Origin: an uncultured Clostridia bacterium
GTDB taxonomy: Bacteria; Bacillota; Clostridia; Christensenellales; Borkfalkiaceae
DNA length: 9,962 nt
Reading direction: 5' to 3'
NCBI GenBank assembly: GCA_934254725.1
Contig: CAKQLR010000061.1
Location: 1-9,962, forward strand
Shown here: piece after piece, positions 6,030 through 9,962 of the stretch
Layout: every line of letters begins with the position of its first letter
Position numbering within the stretch: position 1 is the stretch's first letter
Translations under genes and position numbers: made by a program
The notes under the pieces: model-generated
What the model was told of the DNA's origin: nothing
Seen by the model: only the letters and a program-made list of their open reading frames with translations
The model's database searches: none

Positions 6030-8405
6030 TTAATTTTTGTTGTCCTCTACGAATTTTTTAATTTTGCTTACGTTGTCGTAAACTTCGTATCCGTTTCCTG
6101 CGGGTACGAGCAACGTGGGCGCGTTCGTAACGCCGTATTTTAACGTAATATCCTTCTGTTCTTCCGCATCTATAGAAACGTACTTAATACCTGCCTTATC
6201 CAAAAGAATTTTTGATGTTTTGCAGTTGGGGCAAGTCTTTCTCGTAAACAAAATGTTTTCGGTCGGTTTATCCTGGCAAGCTTCTTTTGTCTCGACAGCA
6301 GCTTCTTTTTTCATTCTGCCTTCGTGAAGAACGGAATGGCCGATATCATAAACTTTTCTCTGCTTAAATTCGCTCGTTTTGCCGTCGTTCCAGTTCTGAA
6401 CAGGTCTGTAATATCCGGTAATACGACTGTAAACCTCGCTTGCTCTGCCGCACTTGGGGCAAGTGAAATGCTCGCCGGCGATATATCCGTGTTCCTGACA
6501 TACCGAGTACGTGGGCGAAATAGTGTAATAAGGCAGTTTGTAGTTTTCCGCAATCTTTCTTACGAGCGTAGCCGCCGACTTCCAATCGGGGAGCTTCTGA
6601 CCTAAGAACGCGTGGAAAACGGTACCGGATGTGTAAAGAGTCTGAAGTTCGTCCTGAATATCGAGCGCGCTGAAAACGTCGTCCGTATAGCCTACGGGAA
6701 GGTGCGAGCTGTTCGTGTAGAACGGAGCCTGTCCCTCTTTAGCCGCCGTGATAATTCCGGGATACTTCTTTACGTCGTGTTTTGCAAGTCTGTAAGTGGT
6801 CGATTCGGCGGGTGTAGCTTCGAGGTTGTAAAGGTCACCGTAAAGTTCCTGATAATCGGAAAGACGGCTTCTCATATGATTGAGAACTTTTATAGTGAAC
6901 TGCTGAGCTTCTTCCTGCGTGAGGTCCTTTCTTATCCAGGCTGCGTTGAGGCAAGCTTCGTTCATACCGACAAGACCGATAGTTGAGAAGTGGTTGTTGA
7001 ACGTTCCGAGGTATCTTCTCGTATAAGGATACAATCCTGCGTCCAAAAGCTTGCTTATAACGTTTCTCTTTATCTTCAACGAGCGAGCAGATATATCCAT
7101 AAGCTTGTTTAAACGATGGAAGAACTCGTTCTCGTCTTTGGAAAGATAAGCGATTCTCGGCATATTTATCGTTACAACGCCTACAGAACCGGTGCTTTCG
7201 CCGCTTCCGAAGAAACCGCCGGATTTTTTACGCAATTCGCGAAGATCGAGACGCAGACGGCAGCACATACTTCTTACGTCGCTCGGTTCCATATCGCTGT
7301 TGATGTAATTGCTGAAATACGGCGTGCCGTATTTTGCGGTCATTTCAAAGAGTAACCTGTTGTTTTCCGTTTCGGACCAGTCGAAATTCCTGGTGATGGA
7401 ATAAGTAGGAATCGGGTACTGGAAACCTCTGCCGTTAGCGTCGCCCTCTATCATTATCTCTATAAAGGCTTTGTTTACGAGAGCCATTTCCTCTACGCAA
7501 TCTTTATACTTGAAGTCCATTTCCTTTCCGCCGACTATAGCGTTGAGTTCGGCAAGGTCGCCGGGAACAACCCAATCGAGCGTAATATTCGTAAACGGAG
7601 CTTGAGTACCCCATCTCGACGGGGTATTTACACCGTAAATAAAGGACTGAATGCACTGTTTAACTTCTTTATAAGTAAGATGATCTACTTTTACGAAAGG
7701 AGCAAGATAGGTATCGAAAGAAGAAAATGCCTGAGCGCCAGCCCATTCGTTCTGCATTATTCCGAGGAAGTTTACCATCTGGTTGCACAAAGTGGAAAGA
7801 TGAGCCGCGGGCGAAGACGTTATTTTACCGGGAATGCCGCCAAGTCCTTCTTTAATAAGTTGCTTGAGAGACCAACCTGCACAGTAACCGGTAAGCATGG
7901 AAAGGTCGTGAATGTGAATATCCGCGTTCTTGTGCGCCTGTGCTATTTCTTCGTCATAAACTTCGCTGAGCCAGTAATTTGCGGTTATGGCGCCGGAGTT
8001 GGACAAAATAAGACCTCCTACGGAGTAGGTTACTGTAGAATTTTCCTTAACTCTCCAGTCCTCAAGCTTGACGTACGAATCGACAACCTGCTTGTAGTCG
8101 AGAATAGTCTCTTTGATTTCCCTTATGGTTTCGTGCGATTTTCTGTAAAGAATGTAATTTTTCGCGACATTGACGTAGCCCGCCTGAATAAGAACTACTT
8201 CAACGCTGTCCTGTATATCTTCAACGGTAATAAGACCGTCCTTGATCTTCGGTTCAAAATCCGCTGTGACTTTTAACGCCATAGCGTCGATTACGTCTTT
8301 ATGATAATGAACGTTGCTTGCGTCAAACGCCTTTATCATGGCAAGTTTGATTTTCGATAAATCGAATTCAGATGTTTTTCCGTCTCTTTTTTGTACTTTG
8401 TACAT
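6030..8405 (-). CDS. nrdD: Class III anaerobic ribonucleoside-triphosphate reductase with fused C-terminal redoxin domain
   Basis: Oxygen-sensitive glycyl-radical enzyme making dNTPs from NTPs. It has 791 residues, about 80 more than a plain NrdD. Parts in order: an ATP-cone allosteric domain (about 1-90); the ten-stranded barrel with C175 (MLTGYCAGW) and the active-site cysteine at C371 or C372 (SMCCRLRLD); a zinc site C636, H639, C649, C652, where His replaces the second Cys seen in some relatives; the glycyl-radical motif RITGYY with G664; a linker (about 697-716); and a thioredoxin/glutaredoxin-like domain (about 717-791) with ENILFTRKTCPNC (C725, C728) and a cis-proline in NAPTLLV (P763). 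The redoxin tail suggests turnover electrons come by dithiol exchange rather than formate. The ATG at 8403-8405 has GGGAGG 7 nt upstream. It is the first gene of nrdD-trxB-nrdG, behind a promoter with NrdR-like boxes. Confidence 0.97.
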   Translation of the reverse strand: MYKVQKRDGKTSEFDLSKIKLAMIKAFDASNVHYHKDVIDAMALKVTADFEPKIKDGLITVEDIQDSVEVVLIQAGYVNVAKNYILYRKSHETIREIKETILDYKQVVDSYVKLEDWRVKENSTVTYSVGGLILSNSGAITANYWLSEVYDEEIAQAHKNADIHIHDLSMLTGYCAGWSLKQLIKEGLGGIPGKITSSPAAHLSTLCNQMVNFLGIMQNEWAGAQAFSSFDTYLAPFVKVDHLTYKEVKQCIQSFIYGVNTPSRWGTQAPFTNITLDWVVPGDLAELNAIVGGKEMDFKYKDCVEEMALVNKAFIEIMIEGDANGRGFQYPIPTYSITRNFDWSETENNRLLFEMTAKYGTPYFSNYINSDMEPSDVRSMCCRLRLDLRELRKKSGGFFGSGESTGSVGVVTINMPRIAYLSKDENEFFHRLNKLMDISARSLKIKRNVISKLLDAGLYPYTRRYLGTFNNHFSTIGLVGMNEACLNAAWIRKDLTQEEAQQFTIKVLNHMRSRLSDYQELYGDLYNLEATPAESTTYRLAKHDVKKYPGIITAAKEGQAPFYTNSSHLPVGYTDDVFSALDIQDELQTLYTSGTVFHAFLGQKLPDWKSAATLVRKIAENYKLPYYTISPTYSVCQEHGYIAGEHFTCPKCGRASEVYSRITGYYRPVQNWNDGKTSEFKQRKVYDIGHSVLHEGRMKKEAAVETKEACQDKPTENILFTRKTCPNCKTSKILLDKAGIKYVSIDAEEQKDITLKYGVTNAPTLLVPAGNGYEVYDNVSKIKKFVEDNKN

Positions 8406-8440
8406 TTAGTGCCTCCCTCGTTTATTTCTTATATATATTT

Positions 8441-8461
8441 CCGAACAGCAATCTCGTTCGG
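8441..8461 (-). other. Hairpin in the 5' leader of nrdD
   Basis: CCGAAC (8441-8446) and GTTCGG (8456-8461) are perfect 6-bp inverted repeats around a 9-nt loop. They lie about 10 nt after the predicted transcription start and 35 nt before the nrdD start codon. The stem could protect the 5' end of the mRNA. The arms resemble a LexA half-site pair, but the 9-nt spacer does not fit the Bacillota LexA box (4-nt spacer). Confidence 0.5.
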
Positions 8462-8477
8462 TATGATGTACCCGTAT

Positions 8478-8506
8478 ATTGTAACACAACATTTTGTTTT
8501 TGACAA
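8478..8506 (-). promoter_or_regulatory. Sigma-A promoter of the nrdD-trxB-nrdG unit
   Basis: On the minus strand the -35 is TTGTCA (8501-8506), the spacer is 17 nt (8484-8500), and the -10 is TACAAT (8478-8483). Each hexamer has one mismatch to consensus. The expected start is near 8471, giving a leader of about 65 nt. NrdR-like box 1 fills almost the whole spacer, so repressor binding would directly exclude RNA polymerase. Confidence 0.85.
8484..8499. promoter_or_regulatory. NrdR-like box 1 (inside the promoter spacer)
   Basis: ACACAACATTTTGTTT fits the NrdR consensus acaCwAtATaTwGtgt at the key C, A, AT, T and G positions. It lies between the -10 and -35 hexamers of the nrdD promoter. It shares the exact 13-mer CACAACATTTTGT with box 2, 30 bp away. 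NrdR is the ATP/dATP-sensing repressor of ribonucleotide reductase genes; its gene is not in the window. Confidence 0.8.
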
Positions 8507-8513
8507 GAAAAAA

Positions 8514-8529
8514 GCACAACATTTTGTGT
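8514..8529. promoter_or_regulatory. NrdR-like box 2 (upstream of the -35)
   Basis: GCACAACATTTTGTGT contains the perfect inverted repeat CACAA-4-TTGTG and matches the NrdR consensus well. Its start is 30 bp from box 1 and 31 bp from box 3. This is about three helical turns, the usual spacing of paired NrdR boxes, so all boxes face the same side of the DNA. Confidence 0.85.
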
Positions 8530-8544
8530 GAAATTTTTTTCAAA

Positions 8545-8560
8545 CCACAATATATTGAGC
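8545..8560. promoter_or_regulatory. NrdR-like box 3 (distal)
   Basis: CCACAATATATTGAGC has the conserved core CACAATATATTG, the best core match to the NrdR consensus of the three. It is 31 bp from box 2, so it continues the same phased array away from the promoter. Confidence 0.8.
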
Positions 8561-8896
8561 TAATGTCATTTTCTTTGATCGTTCAGGGAAAGCATTTTCA
8601 TTAAAAAAAAGTTTCCGAGAAAGCAATTATTTTATAGTCGGGAAAACTTCGTAACATATTTTAACGAAAGCGTTCCCCTCTTCTTACAGCAATGATTTTA
8701 TTAGAAAAACAAGTTTCAGTCAAGCGTTTTCGGGCAAAAGAACAATGTGAAATATAAGTGAAATTTATTTTTAAATCACATATGTATTTTAACGAAAAAC
8801 GCGGACTTTTTTTTATTGATATATAGCTGTTTTAAATAATGAAATCCGTATAGAAAACATATTTTTCGACAAATTTCGAATAACGGGCGAAATCTT
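8561..8896. other. Divergent intergenic region without a gene
   Basis: AT-rich sequence between the nrd control region and the radC promoter. I see no open frame with a ribosome binding site, no tRNA and no clear terminator. The only recurring element is ATTTTAACGAAA, exact at 8658-8669 and 8786-8797. A shorter relative, TTTTAACGGAA, sits at 8930-8940 at the radC transcription start. A T-run at 8807-8814 has no GC-rich stem before it. Confidence 0.6.
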
Positions 8897-8926
8897 TTGC
8901 CTTATTCTTCCAAAATATGGTAGAAT
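8897..8926 (+). promoter_or_regulatory. Probable radC promoter (extended -10)
   Basis: The -35 is TTGCCT (8897-8902, two mismatches), the spacer is 18 nt, and the -10 is TAGAAT (8921-8926), preceded by TGG, which gives an extended -10. The expected start is near 8933, leaving a leader of about 75 nt before radC. Confidence 0.65.
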
Positions 8927-9008
8927 ATGTTTTAACGGAAGCAGATTTGAATTAAACAAAACACTTCCCCTGTTTTTATCTATAAAAAGATTATTCAAGA
9001 GAAAGAAA

Positions 9009-9710
9009 ATGCACGAAGGTCACAGAGAAAGATTATATACAAGGTTTTTAGAGTGCGACCCCACTCTTACGGACGTTGAAACTATCGAGCTTCTTCTATG
9101 CTATTCCATAGCTCGTATGGACGTTAAACCAATAGCGAAAGAGCTTATAGAAATATACGGAAGCGTTCGCGGGGTTATCGAAGCGCCGGCGGCTGCGTTG
9201 ATGCACGTAAAAGGCATGGGTAAAAAAAGCGTCGTGTTGTTTAAAATTTTCGGCAAAATAATGAACGACGCAATGAATAAGGAAACTTATTATTCTATTT
9301 TAAACGTTAATGACGCCGCTTGTTTTTTCCGCAATATGTTCGTCGGGCTAAAAACCGAAAAATTCGCCATGCTTTTAATGGCAAACGATGGAAGAGTTCT
9401 TGACAGAACCATGTACAGCGACAATCTTCAGAAGGAAGTAAACGTAAATCTATCGGAAATTCTTCTCAAGGTTGCGGAGGTCTCCCCCGATTACGCGATT
9501 ATAGCGCATAATCACCCGAGCGGCTCGGTTTATCCTTCCGAATATGATGATATATCCACGAAGAAAATCGCAATAAGTCTCGGCGTACAAAACGTAAGAC
9601 TTCAGGACCACCTGATAATAAGCAACGATTCGTATTTCAGCTATCGTGAAGAAGGCAGAATGGACGAAATATGGGATACTCTTAATTTCGCAATCGGAGA
9701 GCCTATATAA
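9009..9710 (+). CDS. radC: RadC-family JAB/JAMM-domain protein
   Basis: The family is named for a supposed DNA-repair role, but its biochemical function is unsettled; the fold is that of a zinc metalloprotease-like JAMM domain. It has 233 residues, normal length. The N-terminal region (about 1-90) starts with HEGHRERLYTRFL and has a helix-hairpin-helix-like VKGMGKKSV (67-75). The C-terminal JAMM domain (about 95-230) carries the complete HxHx7Sx2D zinc motif: H167, H169, S177 and D180, in HNHPSGSVYPS. It ends in the typical DHLIIS segment (200-205). The ATG at 9009 is chosen because the conserved HEGHR follows at once; the ribosome binding site is weak (AAGAGAAAG). It appears monocistronic, transcribed away from nrdD and towards a tRNA gene. 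Confidence 0.95.
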   Translation: MHEGHRERLYTRFLECDPTLTDVETIELLLCYSIARMDVKPIAKELIEIYGSVRGVIEAPAAALMHVKGMGKKSVVLFKIFGKIMNDAMNKETYYSILNVNDAACFFRNMFVGLKTEKFAMLLMANDGRVLDRTMYSDNLQKEVNVNLSEILLKVAEVSPDYAIIAHNHPSGSVYPSEYDDISTKKIAISLGVQNVRLQDHLIISNDSYFSYREEGRMDEIWDTLNFAIGEPI

Positions 9711-9730
9711 AATACTTGTTTTTTAAAGAA

Positions 9731-9751
9731 TTTTGCGAAAAGGACGCAAAA
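9731..9751 (+). other. Weak hairpin after radC
   Basis: TTTTGCG (9731-9737) and CGCAAAA (9745-9751) form a 7-bp stem with a 7-nt loop, 20 nt after the radC stop. No proper U-tract follows (only TTT at 9756-9758), so termination is possible but would be inefficient. Some radC transcription may continue into the tRNA gene. Confidence 0.4.
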
Positions 9752-9756
9752 ACGCT

Positions 9757-9784
9757 TTGATATTTGCAAACAATGTGGTAAAAT
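9757..9784 (+). promoter_or_regulatory. Promoter of the tRNA-Ser gene
   Basis: The -35 is TTGATA (9757-9762), the spacer is 16 nt, and the -10 is TAAAAT (9779-9784) with TGG before it. Each hexamer has one mismatch. The expected start near 9791 gives a 5' leader of about 13 nt before the mature tRNA. Confidence 0.8.
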
Positions 9785-9803
9785 AGTTTAGCAATTTAGG
9801 AAT

Positions 9804-9892
9804 GGAAGCGTATCGAAGTGGTCATAACGGCCCTGACTCGAAATCAGGTATACCGCAAGGTATCGTGGGTTCGAATCCCACCGCTTCCGCCA
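9804..9892 (+). tRNA. tRNA-Ser, anticodon CGA (reads UCG)
   Basis: An 89-nt class II tRNA. The acceptor arms GGAAGCG (9804-9810) and CGCTTCC (9882-9888) are perfect, the discriminator base is G9889, and CCA is encoded (9890-9892). The anticodon stem CCTGA/TCAGG encloses the loop CTCGAAA, with anticodon CGA at 9839-9841. The long variable arm (9849-9864) has an ATACC/GGTAT stem and a GCAA loop, diagnostic for a serine-type tRNA. The T arm is GTGGG-TTCGAAT-CCCAC (9865-9881). Confidence 0.98.
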
Positions 9893-9898
9893 AGCGGT
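9880..9898 (+). repeat. Inverted repeat overlapping the tRNA-Ser 3' end
   Basis: ACCGCTT (9880-9886) and AAGCGGT (9892-9898) are perfect 7-bp arms around CCGCC. The left arm uses the tRNA's acceptor 3' strand, so in the precursor this fold competes with the mature acceptor stem. No T-run follows. Confidence 0.55.
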
Positions 9899-9962
9899 AA
9901 TAATCCGAACCCTCGAATATTCGTCCGTAAGGACTATTTCGGAGTTTGGTGCCGTTACCAAA
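9893..9962 (+). other. Structured sequence downstream of tRNA-Ser, cut by the window edge
   Basis: These 70 nt are rich in inverted repeats. TCCGAA (9904-9909) pairs with TTCGGA (9938-9943) and encloses two small hairpins, CGAATATTCG (9914-9923) and GTCC-GTAA-GGAC (9923-9934). TTTGGT (9945-9950) can pair with ACCAAA (9957-9962). An alternative outer pairing is GGTAA (9896-9900) with TTACC (9955-9959). No start codon with a ribosome binding site is visible. It could be the 5' part of a non-coding RNA, a processed trailer or an intergenic repeat. I do not recognise a known RNA family. Confidence 0.4.

Noticed and set aside
7602..8276. 224-codon open frame on the plus strand
   Set aside because: It is antisense to the NrdD ATP-cone and barrel region, which match their family well; no domain or ribosome binding site is seen.
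8441..8461. Possible LexA (SOS) box near nrdD
   Set aside because: The arms resemble CGAAC/GTTCG, but the spacer is 9 nt instead of the 4 nt of the Bacillota LexA site.
8813..8998. 61-codon open frame on the minus strand in the intergenic region
   Set aside because: It starts with TTG, has no Shine-Dalgarno, covers the radC promoter and leader, and has no recognisable motif.
9822..9962. Open minus-strand frame running from the right edge into the tRNA-Ser gene
   Set aside because: It stops inside the tRNA. Antisense frames through tRNA genes are a common annotation artefact and no start is visible.
9893..9962. Integron attC-like or attachment-site reading of the structured tail
   Set aside because: The terminal GTTACCA does not fit the GTTRRRY core, and no integrase or cassette gene is in the window.

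Overview
The window looks like chromosomal core sequence from an anaerobic Bacillota, most likely a member of the Clostridia. The evidence is an HrcA/CIRCE heat-shock operon in the order hrcA-grpE-dnaK-dnaJ, a DnaK without the insert in its ATPase domain that Gram-negative DnaKs carry, a strictly anaerobic class III ribonucleotide reductase, consensus sigma-A promoters and strong AAGGAG-type ribosome binding sites. No mobile element, CRISPR array or phage gene is visible. I cannot name the genus.

Layout from left to right. Positions 1-4245 hold the heat-shock operon on the minus strand. It runs from a perfect TTGACA-17-TATAAT promoter (4217-4245) through a CIRCE operator (4179-4205), then hrcA, grpE, dnaK and the first 195 codons of dnaJ, which is cut by the left window edge. 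HrcA would repress its own operon at CIRCE; GrpE, DnaK and DnaJ form the Hsp70 folding machine. Positions 4277-8560 hold a second minus-strand unit, nrdD-trxB-nrdG. It starts at a promoter (8478-8506) overlapped by NrdR-box-like repeats and ends at a strong hairpin/U-tract terminator (4277-4321). Positions 8561-9008 form a divergent intergenic region with the radC promoter. radC (9009-9710) is on the plus strand, followed by a serine tRNA gene with anticodon CGA (9804-9892) and a structured tail of about 70 nt that runs off the right edge.

The most interesting part is the nrd unit. The NrdD reductase ends in a fused thioredoxin/glutaredoxin-like domain with a CPNC redox motif. The next gene is a thioredoxin-reductase-like flavoprotein that keeps the FAD motifs and the CAVC redox motif but has lost both NADPH-binding motifs (GxGxxA and HRRxxxR). 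The third gene is the radical-SAM activase. Together they suggest a formate-independent class III reductase that receives electrons through its own redoxin tail from a reductase probably fed by ferredoxin rather than NADPH. This is an inference from motifs and gene order. Three NrdR-like boxes, spaced 30 and 31 bp apart, cover the promoter. The remaining genes are ordinary.
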